DNA of 64,000 nucleotides from Cupriavidus alkaliphilus (lineage in GTDB: Bacteria; Pseudomonadota; Gammaproteobacteria; Burkholderiales; Burkholderiaceae). The notes beneath the pieces are model-generated. The model saw only the letters and a program-made list of their open reading frames with translations, was not told the origin of the DNA and did not search any database. Positions 1 through 9,505 of this stretch are shown piece after piece. Location of the stretch: NCBI RefSeq assembly GCF_900094595.1, contig NZ_FMAD01000002.1, positions 186,001 through 250,000 on the forward strand, read 5' to 3'. Numbering within the stretch: the first letter of the stretch is position 1; the number at the start of each line of letters is the position of its first letter. A program made the position numbers and the translations under genes.

Positions 1-297
1 CTGGCCGAGATGCGCCGCGTGGTCAAGCCGGGCGGCAAGGTCATGGTGCTGGAATTCTCCAAGGTCTGGAAACCGCTGGAGAAGGCCTACGACGTCTATT
101 CTTTCAAGGTGCTGCCGTGGCTGGGCCAGCGCGTGGCAGGGGATGCCCCGAGCTATCGCTATCTCGCGGAATCGATCAGAATGCATCCAGACCAGGTTTC
201 GCTTGTACGCTTAATGGAACATGCGGGCCTGGAAAATGTCGAATACTTCAATCTGACGGCCGGAGTGGTGGCGCTCCATGTCGGACGCAAGTATTGA
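1..297 (+). CDS. ubiE: Ubiquinone/menaquinone C-methyltransferase UbiE, C-terminal part
   Basis: The window opens inside this gene; the last 98 codons are present in frame from base 1. UbiE is the SAM-dependent C-methyltransferase of ubiquinone (and menaquinone) synthesis. The visible part holds the typical late methyltransferase strand ([15 protein letters not shown]), the [10 protein letters not shown] segment and the ending [15 protein letters not shown], all characteristic of UbiE. The Rossmann fold and SAM-binding GxGxG motif lie upstream of the window. Further ubi genes (ubiJ, ubiB) follow, which supports the call. Confidence 0.95.
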   Translation: MAEMRRVVKPGGKVMVLEFSKVWKPLEKAYDVYSFKVLPWLGQRVAGDAPSYRYLAESIRMHPDQVSLVRLMEHAGLENVEYFNLTAGVVALHVGRKY

Positions 298-321
298 GAA
301 CACTTGAAAGAACACTTGAAA
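298..321. repeat. Perfect 12-bp tandem duplication directly after ubiE
   Basis: GAACACTTGAAA occurs twice head to tail, starting at the base after the ubiE stop codon. The second copy supplies the TTGAAA that may serve as the -35 box of the next gene, so the duplication may affect that promoter. Confidence 0.8.
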
Positions 322-343
322 TCGCCATGCTCGCCCGTATATG
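316..343 (+). promoter_or_regulatory. Possible sigma70 promoter of the Tim44-like gene
   Basis: TTGAAA at 316-321 and TATATG at 338-343 are separated by 16 bp. A start near 350 would leave a leader of about 20 nt before the ATG at 371. The -10 box is imperfect, so this is a moderate call. Confidence 0.45.
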
Positions 344-370
344 GGTGAAACTGAGAGGGGATAACAGCAT

Positions 371-1339
371 ATGTCGTCAATTCGTGGAAAATTCCTGGTG
401 GGGTCGCTGGTCACGGCGCTGGCCGTCGGCATGGCCTTCGACGCCGAGGCCAAGCGCATGGGCGGCTCGCGCAGCATTGGCAAGCAGTCTGAGTCGGTGA
501 CCCAGCGCCAGCAGACCCAGCCCACTTCGCCCACGCAACAGGCGCAGCAACCTGCACAGCAGGCGGCACCGGCCACCGCCGGCGCAGCCGGCGCGGCCGC
601 GGCCGCGGCGCCCAAGCGCAACTGGGGCGGCATCCTGGGCGGCATCGCCGCCGGCCTGGGCATCGGCTGGCTGCTGTCGCACTTCGGCCTGGGTGGCGCG
701 GCGCTGACCTTCCTGTCCAACCTGATCCTGATCGCGCTGGTGGCATTTGCCGCGATCTGGCTGATCCGCAAGTTCCGCGGCAGCAAGCGCACCGCGCAAC
801 CGGCCTACGCCGGTGCCGGCGGCGCGCCCAACCTGGGCCGCGACGCCGAGCCGATGTTCCGCGGCGAGCCGACGCCGGTTTCCGGCAATGTGTCGGGCAG
901 CCCGGTTCTGCCCGCCGCTGGCGCCGCCGCTGCCGCCGGTGCGGTGGCCCAGCAGCCGTGGGGCGTGCCGGCCGACTTCGACGCCGAATCGTTCCTGCGC
1001 AACGCCAAGGTCCACTTCGTGCGCCTGCAGGCCGCATGGGATGCCGGCAACCTGGACGATATCCGCGAGTTCACCACGCCGGAGATGTTCGCCGAGATCA
1101 AGATGGACCTGGCTGAGCGCGGCGCCGAGGTCAACAAGACCGACGTGGTCACGCTCGAAGCCCAGCTGCTCGGCATCGAGTCGTCGCCGGCCCAGCACCT
1201 GGCCAGCGTGCGTTTCTCGGGCATGATCCGCGAGAAGGCGGGCGAGGCGGCGCAGCCGTTCGGCGAGGTCTGGAACCTGGCCAAGCCGGTCTCGGGCAGC
1301 GGCGGCTGGCTGCTGGCCGGGATCCAGCAAGAGTCCTGA
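371..1339 (+). CDS. Tim44-like domain membrane protein
   Basis: A 322-residue protein. The N-terminus looks like a signal peptide (residues 1-27, ending in an A-rich site) followed by KRMGGSRSIGKQSE, a signature of bacterial Tim44-like proteins. Next comes a Q/P/A-rich linker, a hydrophobic block at about 90-135 that could form two membrane segments, and a second A/G-rich linker. The C-terminal third (about 195-320) is the Tim44-like domain. In mitochondria this domain contacts membranes and the import motor; the bacterial role is not established. The gene lies between ubiE and ubiJ-ubiB but has its own likely promoter and a strong terminator after it, so it may be transcribed separately. Confidence 0.8.
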   Translation: MSSIRGKFLVGSLVTALAVGMAFDAEAKRMGGSRSIGKQSESVTQRQQTQPTSPTQQAQQPAQQAAPATAGAAGAAAAAAPKRNWGGILGGIAAGLGIGWLLSHFGLGGAALTFLSNLILIALVAFAAIWLIRKFRGSKRTAQPAYAGAGGAPNLGRDAEPMFRGEPTPVSGNVSGSPVLPAAGAAAAAGAVAQQPWGVPADFDAESFLRNAKVHFVRLQAAWDAGNLDDIREFTTPEMFAEIKMDLAERGAEVNKTDVVTLEAQLLGIESSPAQHLASVRFSGMIREKAGEAAQPFGEVWNLAKPVSGSGGWLLAGIQQES

Positions 1340-1388
1340 TGCCGCACCCCCACGGCGGTGATGCGCCGGGGGGAGTAGCTTAGAATGG

Positions 1389-1416
1389 AGGCCCACGCGA
1401 AAGCGTGGGCCTTTTT
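1389..1416 (+). terminator. Rho-independent terminator
   Basis: GGCCCACGC and GCGTGGGCC form a perfect 9-bp stem closed by a GAAA tetraloop and followed by TTTTT. It ends transcription of the Tim44-like gene before ubiJ. Confidence 0.88.
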
Positions 1417-1467
1417 GTTTGGGACGCGAGCCCCGCGCGTCGCCGCCTGCCCGCCAACCGCGCCGTC

Positions 1468-2148
1468 ATGAATACTCTGCCTTCCGCCCTGGCCACGCCC
1501 GCCATCTCGGCACTGAACCACCTGCTCGAGCAGGAGCCGTGGGCCCGCAACCAGCTGGCGCCGTTTGCCGGACGCGTGATCCGTTTCGATGCCGCCGCCT
1601 TCGAGCTGTCGCTGAAGGTGACCGAGCACGGCTGCACGGAGCTGGCGCCCGCGGCCGAGGCGCCCGCGGTGACGCTGCGCGTGCCGGTGCAGCAGTGGCC
1701 GCTGGTGGCCGCCGACGTGGCCGAAGGCGGCCAGGCCGCCGCCATGCGCCATGTGCGCATCGAGGGCGACGCCGAGCTGGCCAATACCGTTTCGGCGCTG
1801 GCGCGCAACCTGCGCTGGGATGCCGCCGAGGACCTGTCGCGCGCGCTGCGCGGCATCCTGGGCGGGCCGGTCAGCGACAGCGTGGCGCAGCGCGTGGTCG
1901 ACGGCGCGCGCCAGGTCCACGAGCAGGCCACGCGCGTGGGCCGCGCGCTGGTGGACAACGTCACCGACTACCTGCTCGACGAACGCCCGACCCTGGTGCG
2001 CCACGCCGCGCTGGACGACTTCGGCACCGACGTAAGCCGGCTGCGCGACCGCCTGGCGCGGCTGGAGAAGCGGCTGGAGCGCCTGGAGCGGGGCGGCACG
2101 CCGGGCGTGTCCGGCCCATCCGGCAAGCTGCCGTCGCCGCATCGCTGA
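1468..2148 (+). CDS. ubiJ: Ubiquinone biosynthesis accessory factor UbiJ (SCP2-like)
   Basis: 226 residues with an N-terminal SCP2-type lipid-binding domain (about 1-120; ALNHLLEQEPWARNQLAPFAGR, then RIEGDAELANTVSAL) and a helical C-terminal tail ending in a coiled coil (RLRDRLARLEKRLERLERG). UbiJ holds lipophilic ubiquinone intermediates within the soluble Ubi complex. The start ATGAATACT matches where homology begins; an in-frame ATG 63 nt further upstream would add a non-conserved stretch that overlaps the terminator. It directly precedes ubiB, the usual ubiE-ubiJ-ubiB order. Confidence 0.88.
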   Translation: MNTLPSALATPAISALNHLLEQEPWARNQLAPFAGRVIRFDAAAFELSLKVTEHGCTELAPAAEAPAVTLRVPVQQWPLVAADVAEGGQAAAMRHVRIEGDAELANTVSALARNLRWDAAEDLSRALRGILGGPVSDSVAQRVVDGARQVHEQATRVGRALVDNVTDYLLDERPTLVRHAALDDFGTDVSRLRDRLARLEKRLERLERGGTPGVSGPSGKLPSPHR

Positions 2149-2215
2149 GCCGGCCCAGCCGCGCTTCCTTCCGATCCTCCCCTGACTGCCTGCCCGGCCC
2201 CGTGAAGACTCCCGA

Positions 2216-3793
2216 ATGACCCGCCTCCTGCGCCTTGGCAAGATCCTTTTCGTCATCCTCTACTACGGCCTGGACGAGCTGGTGCTCTCGGGCTTCAGCA
2301 GCCGCAGGATCCGCTTCCTGGTACGGGTCATCACCATCGGCCGCAAGCTCGACATGCCGCGCGGCGTGCGGCTGCGGCTGGCGCTGACGCGGCTGGGCCC
2401 GATCTTCGTCAAGTTCGGCCAGGTGCTGTCGACCCGGCGCGACCTGATGCCGCCGGACATTGCCGACGAACTCGCCAAGCTGCAGGACCAGGTGCCTCCG
2501 TTCGATTCGGCGGTGGCTGTCAGGATCATCGAGCGCTCGCTCGGGCGGCCGCTGGACCAGCTGTTCGAGACCTTCGAGCACCAGCCGGTGGCCAGCGCCT
2601 CGATCGCGCAGGTGCACTTCGCCACGCTCAAGGGCGGCCCCTGCCACGGGCGCGAAGTCGCGGTGAAGGTGCTGCGCCCCGGCATGCTGCCGGTGATCGA
2701 CAGCGACCTGGCGCTGATGCGCGACATGGCCACCTGGCTGGAACGCTTCTGGGCCGACGGCAAGCGCCTGAAGCCGCGCGAGGTGGTGGCCGAGTTCGAC
2801 AAATACCTGCACGACGAGCTCGACCTGATGATCGAGGCGGCCAACGCCAGCCAGCTGCGCCGCAACTTTGCCGATACCAACCTGCTGCTGGTGCCCGAGG
2901 TGTTCTGGGACTGGTGCAGCAGCACGGTGTTCGTGATGGAGCGCATGCACGGCATCCCGATCTCGCGCACCGAATCGCTCAAGGCCGCCGGCGTCGACAT
3001 GCACCAGCTGGCGGAGGAGGGCGTCGAGATCTTCTTCACCCAGGTGTTCCGCGACGGCTTCTTCCATGCCGACATGCACCCGGGCAACATCCTGGTGTCG
3101 GTGCAGCCCGAGACCTTCGGCCGCTATATTGCGCTGGACTTCGGCATCGTCGGCGCGCTGTCGGAATTCGACAAGAACTACCTGGCGCAGAACTTCATCG
3201 CCTTCTTCCGCCGCGACTACCACCGCGTGGCGCTGCTGCACGTGGAGTCCGGCTGGGTTCCGCCCGAGACCCGCGTCGAAGAACTGGAAAGCGCGGTGCG
3301 GGCCTGCTGCGAGCCGTACTTCGACAAGCCGCTGAAGGAAATCTCGCTGGGCATGGTGCTGATGCGGCTGTTCCAGACCTCGCGCCGCTTCAACGTCGAG
3401 ATCCAGCCGCAGCTGGTGCTGCTGCAGAAGACCCTGCTCAATATCGAAGGCCTGGGCCGCCAGCTCGATCCGGACCTGGACCTGTGGAAGACCGCCAAGC
3501 CGTTCCTGGAACGATGGATGCACGAGCAGGTCGGCTGGCAGGGCGCGTGGGAGCGGATCAAGGTAGAGGCGCCGCTGTGGGCCAAGATGCTGCCCGACTT
3601 CCCGCGCCTGGCGCACCAGTTCCTGGAGCGGCGCGCGCTCACCAGCAACGGCGAGCAGGACAAGCTGCTGGCGATGCTGGTGCTGGAGCAGCGCCGCACC
3701 AACCGGCTGCTCGGCACGGCGGTGCTGCTGGTGGGCGGCTTTGTCGCCGGCATCGTGCTGACCCACGTGCTGGGCTGGTCGGGCTACTGGTAG
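2216..3793 (+). CDS. ubiB: Ubiquinone biosynthesis regulatory protein kinase-like UbiB
   Basis: 525 residues, the usual length for UbiB, an atypical kinase/ATPase of the ABC1/ADCK family needed for ubiquinone synthesis at the inner membrane. Seen motifs: the family-specific KFGQ (66-69), the alanine-rich nucleotide loop ASASIAQVH (126-134), the lysine of AVKV (K151), HADMHPGN (284-291) and DFG (308-310). The C-terminal 25 residues form a hydrophobic segment, as expected for the membrane anchor. It lies 67 bp after ubiJ and is probably cotranscribed with it. Confidence 0.95.
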   Translation: MTRLLRLGKILFVILYYGLDELVLSGFSSRRIRFLVRVITIGRKLDMPRGVRLRLALTRLGPIFVKFGQVLSTRRDLMPPDIADELAKLQDQVPPFDSAVAVRIIERSLGRPLDQLFETFEHQPVASASIAQVHFATLKGGPCHGREVAVKVLRPGMLPVIDSDLALMRDMATWLERFWADGKRLKPREVVAEFDKYLHDELDLMIEAANASQLRRNFADTNLLLVPEVFWDWCSSTVFVMERMHGIPISRTESLKAAGVDMHQLAEEGVEIFFTQVFRDGFFHADMHPGNILVSVQPETFGRYIALDFGIVGALSEFDKNYLAQNFIAFFRRDYHRVALLHVESGWVPPETRVEELESAVRACCEPYFDKPLKEISLGMVLMRLFQTSRRFNVEIQPQLVLLQKTLLNIEGLGRQLDPDLDLWKTAKPFLERWMHEQVGWQGAWERIKVEAPLWAKMLPDFPRLAHQFLERRALTSNGEQDKLLAMLVLEQRRTNRLLGTAVLLVGGFVAGIVLTHVLGWSGYW

Positions 3794-3829
3794 GCGCAGG
3801 TCAATAGAACAACGGACGGAGGCAGACCC

Positions 3830-4450
3830 ATGAGCGATACCACCAGGCCAGTGCCCAGCTTCGCCACGCGCGATGCCGGGGATCCGGCGTTCTGGGACGA
3901 ACGTTTCAAGGAGGGCTTCACGCCCTGGGACCTGGGCGGCGTGCCCGAGGAATTCCGCCGCTTTATCGAAGGCCGCGCACCGTGTCCCACGCTGGTGCCG
4001 GGCTGCGGCAACGGCTGGGAGGCCGCCTGGCTGTTCGAGCGCGGCTGGCCGGTGACGGCGATCGACTTCTCGCCGCAGGCGGTGGCGTCGGCGCGGCGCG
4101 CGCTCGGGCCGGCCGGGGCGGTGGTGCATCAGGGCGATTTCTTTGCCTTCACGCCGCAGCCGGCGTGCGAACTGATCTACGAGCGCGCCTTCCTGTGCGC
4201 GCTGCCGCCGGCGCTGCGCGCGGCCTATGGTGCGCGCGTGGCCGAGCTGCTGCACCCGGCCGGGCTGCTGGCTGGCTACTTCTACCTGGGCGAGAACCGC
4301 GGCGGGCCGCCGTTCGCGATGCCCCAGGCGGAGCTCGATGCGCTGCTGGCGCCGGCCTTCGAGCGCATCGAGGACCGGCTCTCGGCCGCGCCGCTGCCGG
4401 TGTTCCAGGGGCAGGAGCGATGGCAGGTATGGCGCCGGCGCGGCGTCTGA
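3830..4450 (+). CDS. Thiopurine S-methyltransferase-like SAM-dependent methyltransferase
   Basis: 206 residues. The N-terminal motif FWDERFKEGFTPWDLGGVP and the SAM-binding loop LVPGCGNGWEAAWL are typical of the TPMT family, whose bacterial members methylate thiols, selenite/tellurite metabolites or small anions. The natural substrate cannot be read from the sequence. A clear GGAGG lies 8 bp before the ATG. It follows ubiB by 36 bp and a strong terminator lies about 40 bp after its stop, so it probably closes the ubi transcript. Confidence 0.8.
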   Translation: MSDTTRPVPSFATRDAGDPAFWDERFKEGFTPWDLGGVPEEFRRFIEGRAPCPTLVPGCGNGWEAAWLFERGWPVTAIDFSPQAVASARRALGPAGAVVHQGDFFAFTPQPACELIYERAFLCALPPALRAAYGARVAELLHPAGLLAGYFYLGENRGGPPFAMPQAELDALLAPAFERIEDRLSAAPLPVFQGQERWQVWRRRGV

Positions 4451-4489
4451 AGCCATCCCCGGCCGGCCGCCCTGTGGCGAAGGCGGTGC

Positions 4490-4527
4490 CCCCGCGTGGC
4501 GCATTCGCGCCAGCGGGGAATTTTTTT
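4490..4527 (+). terminator. Rho-independent terminator
   Basis: A long stem is built from CCCCGC/GCGGGG and TGGCGC/GCGCCA, with one bulged base and an ATTC loop. It is followed by AATTTTTTT and ends the ubi/TPMT transcript. Confidence 0.85.
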
Positions 4528-4549
4528 CGCCCGTGCCGGTCTGCGTCGC

Positions 4550-4555
4550 TATAAT
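4550..4555 (+). promoter_or_regulatory. Consensus -10 box upstream of the symporter gene
   Basis: A perfect TATAAT sits just after the preceding terminator and about 190 bp before the symporter start. No good -35 is visible. If used, it would give an unusually long leader of about 180 nt with no recognisable riboswitch. Confidence 0.5.
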
Positions 4556-4742
4556 CCGCGTTTTGATTCGGCTACGACCGCGGGCCCCCGCCGCGTTGCC
4601 CGCCTCGTCGGGACAGCGCCAGGCACCCCGATATGCGGCCCCGACCGATGAATTGGACTCCGGGCCCCGTGCGCCACCCCGCGCCCAGCCGCCCGGCATT
4701 CGGTTTCTCGCCACAAGGGCACCTTCTGCATAGGGCAGCGGC

Positions 4743-6179
4743 ATGCTGATCTGGTTTGTCATCATCTACTGGGTAATCTCGGTCGGCATCGGCCTGTGGG
4801 CGGCGCTGCGCGTGCGCAACACCACCGATTTCGCCGTCGCCGGGCGCAGCCTGCCGTTCCACATCGTCACCGCCACCGTCTTCGCCACCTGGTTTGGCTC
4901 GGAGACGGTGCTGGGCATCCCCGCCGTGTTCCTGAAGGAAGGCCTGTCCGGCGTGGTGTCCGATCCGTTCGGGTCATCGCTGTGCCTGATCCTGGTGGGC
5001 CTGTTCTTTGCCCGGCCGCTGTACCGGATGAACCTGCTGACCATCGGCGACTACTACCACAACCGCTATGGCCGGCTGGCCGAGGTGCTGACCACGCTGT
5101 GCATCGTGGTCTCGTACCTGGGCTGGGTGGCGGCGCAGATCAAGGCGCTGGGGCTGGTGTTCTATACCGTGTCGGACGGCGCGCTGTCGCAGGAGGCCGG
5201 CATGATGATCGGCGCGGCCAGCGTGCTGGTCTATACGCTGTTCGGCGGCATGTGGTCGGTGGCGATCACCGACTTCATCCAGATGATCATCATCGTGATC
5301 GGCATGATGTATATCGGCTACGAGGTCAGCGGCCAGGCCGGCGGCGTCACCGCGGTGGTGTCGCACGCGGCCGCGGCCGGCAAGTTCGAATTCTGGCCGG
5401 CGCTTGACTTCGTGCAGATCATCGGCTTTGCCGCGGCGCTGTTCACCATGATGCTGGGGTCGATCCCGCAGCAGGACGTGTTCCAGCGGGTGACTTCGTC
5501 GCGCACCGAGCAGATCGCCGGGCGCGCCTCGGTGCTGGGCGGCGTGCTGTACTTCGGCTTCGCCTTTATCCCGATGTTCCTGGCGTACTCGGCCACGCTG
5601 ATCGATCCGGGCATGGTGGCCAGGTACATCGACACCGACTCGCAGCTGATCCTGCCGCAGCTGATCCTGCAGCACGCGCCGATGTTCGCCCAGGTGATGT
5701 TCTTCGGCGCGCTGCTGTCGGCGATCAAGAGCTGCGCCTCGGCGACGTTGCTGGCACCGTCGGTGACCTTTGCCGAGAACATCCTGCGCCCGTACTTCCG
5801 CCATCTCGACGACAAGCAGTTCCTGCGCGTGATGCAGACCGTGGTGCTGGTGTTCACCACGCTGGTGACGCTGTTCGCGCTGAATTCGCACCTGTCGATT
5901 TTCCATATGGTCGAAAATGCCTATAAGGTCACGCTGGTGTCGTCCTTCGTGCCGCTGGCCTTCGGCATGTTCTGGAAGCATGCCACCCGCCAGGGCGGGC
6001 TGGCGGCCATCCTGCTGGGCCTGTCGTCCTGGCTGACTTGCGAGATCGCCTTTGCCGATGCCGTGGTGCCGCCGCAGATGGTGGGGCTGCTGTTCTCGAT
6101 CAGCGGCATGGTGATCGGTTCACTGCTGCCGCAGTGGATTGCAGATCACGCGCCGGTCAAGGAAGTCCATATCGCCTGA
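4743..6179 (+). CDS. Sodium:solute symporter (SSS family)
   Basis: 478 residues, nearly all hydrophobic, with about 12-13 membrane segments. The N-terminal pattern FAVAGRSLPFHIVTATVFAT and the YTLFGGMWSVAITDFIQ segment are hallmarks of the SSS family (proline, pantothenate, acetate, sialic acid and related carriers). The substrate cannot be deduced. It stands alone between a terminator and the fmdB promoter, with no catabolic neighbours to hint at a substrate. Confidence 0.85.
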   Translation: MLIWFVIIYWVISVGIGLWAALRVRNTTDFAVAGRSLPFHIVTATVFATWFGSETVLGIPAVFLKEGLSGVVSDPFGSSLCLILVGLFFARPLYRMNLLTIGDYYHNRYGRLAEVLTTLCIVVSYLGWVAAQIKALGLVFYTVSDGALSQEAGMMIGAASVLVYTLFGGMWSVAITDFIQMIIIVIGMMYIGYEVSGQAGGVTAVVSHAAAAGKFEFWPALDFVQIIGFAAALFTMMLGSIPQQDVFQRVTSSRTEQIAGRASVLGGVLYFGFAFIPMFLAYSATLIDPGMVARYIDTDSQLILPQLILQHAPMFAQVMFFGALLSAIKSCASATLLAPSVTFAENILRPYFRHLDDKQFLRVMQTVVLVFTTLVTLFALNSHLSIFHMVENAYKVTLVSSFVPLAFGMFWKHATRQGGLAAILLGLSSWLTCEIAFADAVVPPQMVGLLFSISGMVIGSLLPQWIADHAPVKEVHIA

Positions 6180-6236
6180 CGGCGCGGGGGATGCCACCCC
6201 CCTTATTTCCGCCGATCAGGCAGCCCCGGAACGGTT

Positions 6237-6242
6237 TATAAT
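6237..6242 (+). promoter_or_regulatory. -10 box for the fmdB-DUF502 unit
   Basis: A perfect TATAAT lies about 105 bp before the fmdB-like start codon in the gap after the symporter gene. The -35 region is poor. Confidence 0.45.
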
Positions 6243-6346
6243 TCAAGGCTTTGCATCGCCGCGCGGGATATTCCCGCACCGCCGCCACGGCTCGGGGCGA
6301 TGCCTGTCCTGGTACCGATTCCCAAGTTTTCTCGCGAAATAACACC

Positions 6347-6682
6347 ATGCCGATCTATGCCTACCGTTGCGACGCCTGCGGCCACGGGCGCGATGTGCTG
6401 CAGAAAATGAGCGATGCCCCGCTGACGGACTGCCCGTCGTGCGGCGCCGCCGGCGCGTTCAAGAAGCAGCTGACCGCTGCCGGCTTCCAGCTCAAGGGCT
6501 CGGGCTGGTACGTGACCGACTTCCGCGGCGGCAGCGGCGGCGCCAGCGCGCCCGCGGCGACCGGTGGCGCCGCGGCTGCGGCCAGCGCGCCGGCGGCGGC
6601 TGAATCGTCGTCGGGCGGCACCGCTGCGGCAACCTCGGCCCCGGCCGCCGGCGGCTGCGGCAGCGCCTGCGCCTGCCACTGA
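6347..6682 (+). CDS. FmdB-family zinc-ribbon protein
   Basis: 111 residues beginning MPIYAYRCDACGHGRD, the signature of the FmdB zinc-ribbon family (putative regulatory proteins). Cysteines 8, 11, 29 and 32 form the ribbon. Residues about 61-103 are a low-complexity Gly/Ala/Ser tail. The protein ends in GGCGSACACH, adding Cys104, Cys108, Cys110 and His111, which could form a second metal site. The first in-frame start with homology was chosen; longer starts would add unrelated residues. The next gene starts 13 bp later, suggesting one transcript. Confidence 0.85.
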   Translation: MPIYAYRCDACGHGRDVLQKMSDAPLTDCPSCGAAGAFKKQLTAAGFQLKGSGWYVTDFRGGSGGASAPAATGGAAAAASAPAAAESSSGGTAAATSAPAAGGCGSACACH

Positions 6683-6695
6683 GCCGGACCCGCCC

Positions 6696-7418
6696 GTGGT
6701 AGCCAAGAAGACTTCCGCTCTCAAGACCTGGTTCCTGACCGGGCTGCTGGTGCTGGTGCCGCTGGGCATCACGCTGTGGGTGCTCAGCCTGATCATCGGC
6801 ACGATGGACCAGAGCCTGGCGCTGCTGCCGGAAGCCTGGCGGCCGGACCGGCTGATGTTCGGCAAGCGCGTGACCGGCCTGGGCGCGATCCTGACGCTGC
6901 TGTTTATCCTGCTGGTCGGGCTGCTGGCGCATAACTTCATCGGCCAGCGCCTGGTGCGCTGGTGGGAAGCGCTGCTGGGCCATATCCCGGTGGTGGGGCC
7001 GATCTACACCAGCGTCAAGCAGGTCTCGGACACGCTGCTGTCGTCGTCGGGCAATGCCTTCCGCAAGGCGCTGCTGGTGCAGTACCCGCGCGAGGGCTCG
7101 TGGACCATCGCCTTCCTGACCGGGCGCCCCGGCGGCGACGTGCAGAACCACCTGCAGGGCGAATACGTCAGCGTCTACGTGCCGACCACCCCCAATCCGA
7201 CCTCGGGCTTCTTCCTGATGATGCCCAAGGCCGACACCATCGAACTCGACATGACCGTCGACGCCGCGCTCAAGTACATCGTCTCGATGGGCGTGGTGGC
7301 ACCGGCGGAATTGCCGCGCAAGAACGGCAGCGCGCCCCGGCCGGCTGCCCCGTCCAGTGCGGCCAGTCCGGCCGGCAGGTCCAGCAGCGAGGAACCGGTC
7401 CGGACGACCGATCCTTGA
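6696..7418 (+). CDS. DUF502 family membrane protein
   Basis: 240 residues starting at a GTG ([22 protein letters not shown]). Two membrane segments are seen at about 9-32 and 62-83, followed by the conserved [20 protein letters not shown] and the soluble domain with [15 protein letters not shown], both typical of DUF502. The C-terminal 30 residues are a Pro/Ala/Ser tail. The function is unknown. Its place between fmdB and aspS is common in betaproteobacteria. Longer in-frame starts overlap fmdB and were rejected. Confidence 0.85.
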   Translation: MVAKKTSALKTWFLTGLLVLVPLGITLWVLSLIIGTMDQSLALLPEAWRPDRLMFGKRVTGLGAILTLLFILLVGLLAHNFIGQRLVRWWEALLGHIPVVGPIYTSVKQVSDTLLSSSGNAFRKALLVQYPREGSWTIAFLTGRPGGDVQNHLQGEYVSVYVPTTPNPTSGFFLMMPKADTIELDMTVDAALKYIVSMGVVAPAELPRKNGSAPRPAAPSSAASPAGRSSSEEPVRTTDP

Positions 7419-7437
7419 GCCTCCAAACTGATCACGG

Positions 7438-7461
7438 GCTGCCCGATCGCATCGGGCAGCC
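7438..7461 (+). other. Stem-loop between DUF502 gene and aspS
   Basis: GCTGCCCGAT and ATCGGGCAGC form a 10-bp perfect stem with a 3-nt loop, 23 nt before the aspS start codon. The following GCGTTTTAC is only a weak T-tract, so it may be a partial terminator or a leader hairpin affecting aspS. Confidence 0.5.
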
Positions 7462-7483
7462 GCGTTTTACCGGGAATCTCCTT

Positions 7484-9292
7484 ATGTCCTCCATGCGTAC
7501 TCACTACTGCGGTCTGGTGACCGAACAATTCTCGGGCCAGGAAGTGGCCCTGACCGGCTGGGTCCAGCGCCGCCGCGACCATGGCGGCGTGATCTTCATC
7601 GACCTGCGCGACCGCGAGGGCCTGGTGCAGGTGGTGTGCGACCCGGATCGCCCCGAGATGTTCAAGGCCGCGGAAGAGATCCGCAACGAGTTCTGCATCC
7701 GCGTCACCGGCAAGGTGCGCCCGCGCCCGTCCGGCACCGAGAACGCCAACCTGACCTCGGGCAAGATCGAGGTGCTGTGCCACGAGCTGACGGTGCTGAA
7801 CCCGTCGGTCACGCCGCCGTTCCAGCTCGATGACGACAACCTGTCGGAAACCACCCGCCTGACGCACCGCGTGCTCGACCTGCGCCGCCCGCAGATGCAA
7901 TACAACCTGCGCCTGCGCTACAAGGTAGCGATGGAAGTGCGCAAGTTCCTCGACGCGCAGGGCTTCATCGACATCGAGACCCCGATGCTGGGCAAGAGCA
8001 CGCCCGAAGGCGCGCGCGACTACCTGGTGCCGTCGCGGGTGAACCCGGGCCACTTCTTCGCGCTGCCGCAATCGCCGCAGATCTTCAAGCAGATGCTGAT
8101 GGTGTCGGGCTTCGACCGCTACTACCAGATCACCAAGTGCTTCCGCGACGAAGACCTGCGCGCCGATCGCCAGCCCGAGTTCACGCAGATCGACTGCGAG
8201 ACCTCGTTCCTCACCGAGCAGGAGATCCGCGACCTGTTCGAGGACATGATGCGCACGGTGTTCAAGAACGCCATCGACGTCGACCTCGACGCCAGGTTCC
8301 CGGTGATGGAGTTCCGCGAGGCCATGGCCCGCTTCGGCTCGGACAAGCCTGACCTGCGCGTCAAGCTGGAATTCACCGAGCTGACCGAGGTGATGAAGGA
8401 CGTCGACTTCAAGGTGTTCTCGGGCCCCGCCAACAGCGACAACGGCCGCGTGGTCGGCCTGCGCGTGCCGGGCGGCGGCGCCATCTCGCGCGGCGAGATC
8501 GACGCCTACACCCAGTTCGTCGGCATCTACGGCGCCAAGGGCCTGGCCTGGATCAAGGTCAACGAAGTGGCCAAGGGCCGCGACGGGCTGCAGTCGCCGA
8601 TCGTCAAGAACCTGCACGACGCCGCCATTGCCGAGATCCTGAAGCGCACCGGCGCGCAGGACGGCGACATCATCTTCTTCGGCGCCGACAAGGCCAAGGT
8701 GGTCAACGACTCGATCGGCGCGCTGCGCCTGAAGATCGGCCATTCGGACTTCGGCAAGGCCAACGGCCTGTTCGAGGACGCCTGGAAGCCGCTGTGGGTG
8801 GTGGACTTCCCGATGTTCGAGTACGACGAGGAAGACGCGCGCTGGGTGGCGATGCACCACCCGTTCACCAGCCCCAAGGACGAGCACCTGGAATACCTCG
8901 AGACCGACCCGGGCAAGTGCCTGGCCAAGGCCTACGACATGGTGCTGAACGGCTGGGAAATGGGCGGCGGCTCGGTGCGGATCTTCCGTTCGGACATCCA
9001 GAGCAAGGTGTTCCGCGCGCTCAAGATCAACGACGAGGAAGCCCGCGCCAAGTTCGGCTACCTGCTCGACGCGCTGCAGTACGGCGCGCCCCCGCACGGC
9101 GGCCTGGCCTTCGGCCTGGATCGCATCGTCACGATGATGGCCGGCGCCGACTCGATCCGCGACGTGATCGCCTTTCCCAAGACCCAGCGCGCCCAGGACC
9201 TGCTGACGCAGGCGCCGAGCTCGGTCGACGAGAAGCAGCTGCGCGAGCTGCATATCCGCCTGCGCGCCGCCGAGCCCAAGCCCAACGCCTGA
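7484..9292 (+). CDS. aspS: Aspartate-tRNA ligase
   Basis: 602 residues, the bacterial-type AspRS length. It charges tRNA-Asp; in bacteria without AsnRS it also makes Asp-tRNA-Asn for GatCAB, which cannot be judged from this window. Domain order: N-terminal OB anticodon-binding domain ([19 protein letters not shown]), class II catalytic core with motif 2 ([16 protein letters not shown]), the GAD insertion in the middle, and motif 3 ([13 protein letters not shown]). An alternative ATG three codons downstream is possible. A strong terminator follows. Confidence 0.97.
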   Translation: MSSMRTHYCGLVTEQFSGQEVALTGWVQRRRDHGGVIFIDLRDREGLVQVVCDPDRPEMFKAAEEIRNEFCIRVTGKVRPRPSGTENANLTSGKIEVLCHELTVLNPSVTPPFQLDDDNLSETTRLTHRVLDLRRPQMQYNLRLRYKVAMEVRKFLDAQGFIDIETPMLGKSTPEGARDYLVPSRVNPGHFFALPQSPQIFKQMLMVSGFDRYYQITKCFRDEDLRADRQPEFTQIDCETSFLTEQEIRDLFEDMMRTVFKNAIDVDLDARFPVMEFREAMARFGSDKPDLRVKLEFTELTEVMKDVDFKVFSGPANSDNGRVVGLRVPGGGAISRGEIDAYTQFVGIYGAKGLAWIKVNEVAKGRDGLQSPIVKNLHDAAIAEILKRTGAQDGDIIFFGADKAKVVNDSIGALRLKIGHSDFGKANGLFEDAWKPLWVVDFPMFEYDEEDARWVAMHHPFTSPKDEHLEYLETDPGKCLAKAYDMVLNGWEMGGGSVRIFRSDIQSKVFRALKINDEEARAKFGYLLDALQYGAPPHGGLAFGLDRIVTMMAGADSIRDVIAFPKTQRAQDLLTQAPSSVDEKQLRELHIRLRAAEPKPNA

Positions 9293-9318
9293 CGGTCCCG
9301 GGTGGCTCTGGCCGCAAG

Positions 9319-9346
9319 AAAGCCGCGCGATTGCGCGGCTTTTTTT
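9319..9346 (+). terminator. Rho-independent terminator after aspS
   Basis: AAAGCCGCGC and GCGCGGCTTT form a 10-bp stem with a GATT loop, running into a T-rich tail. Confidence 0.9.
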
Positions 9347-9505
9347 CTTTATGCGCAATGCCGGCACCCGGCGCATTGGTTTCGATTTGTTACCGGTCGG
9401 AACGATGGGGGCGGCAGGCCGGTCTTCTCCCTTTGATCCGTAATTCGACACGCAATTTGCCGAGGGGCCCTGTCATGAAGGTTCCCGGCACTCGGGAGGA
9501 AATTC

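Noticed and set aside
1961..4765. A minus-strand open frame of over 900 codons opposite ubiB and the methyltransferase gene
   Set aside because: Same reason: a shadow of ubiB codon bias, with no start signal or homology.
6186..6208. GGGGG/CCCCC hairpin with TTATTT after the symporter gene
   Set aside because: The stem is only 5 bp and T-tract is broken; too weak to list as a terminator.
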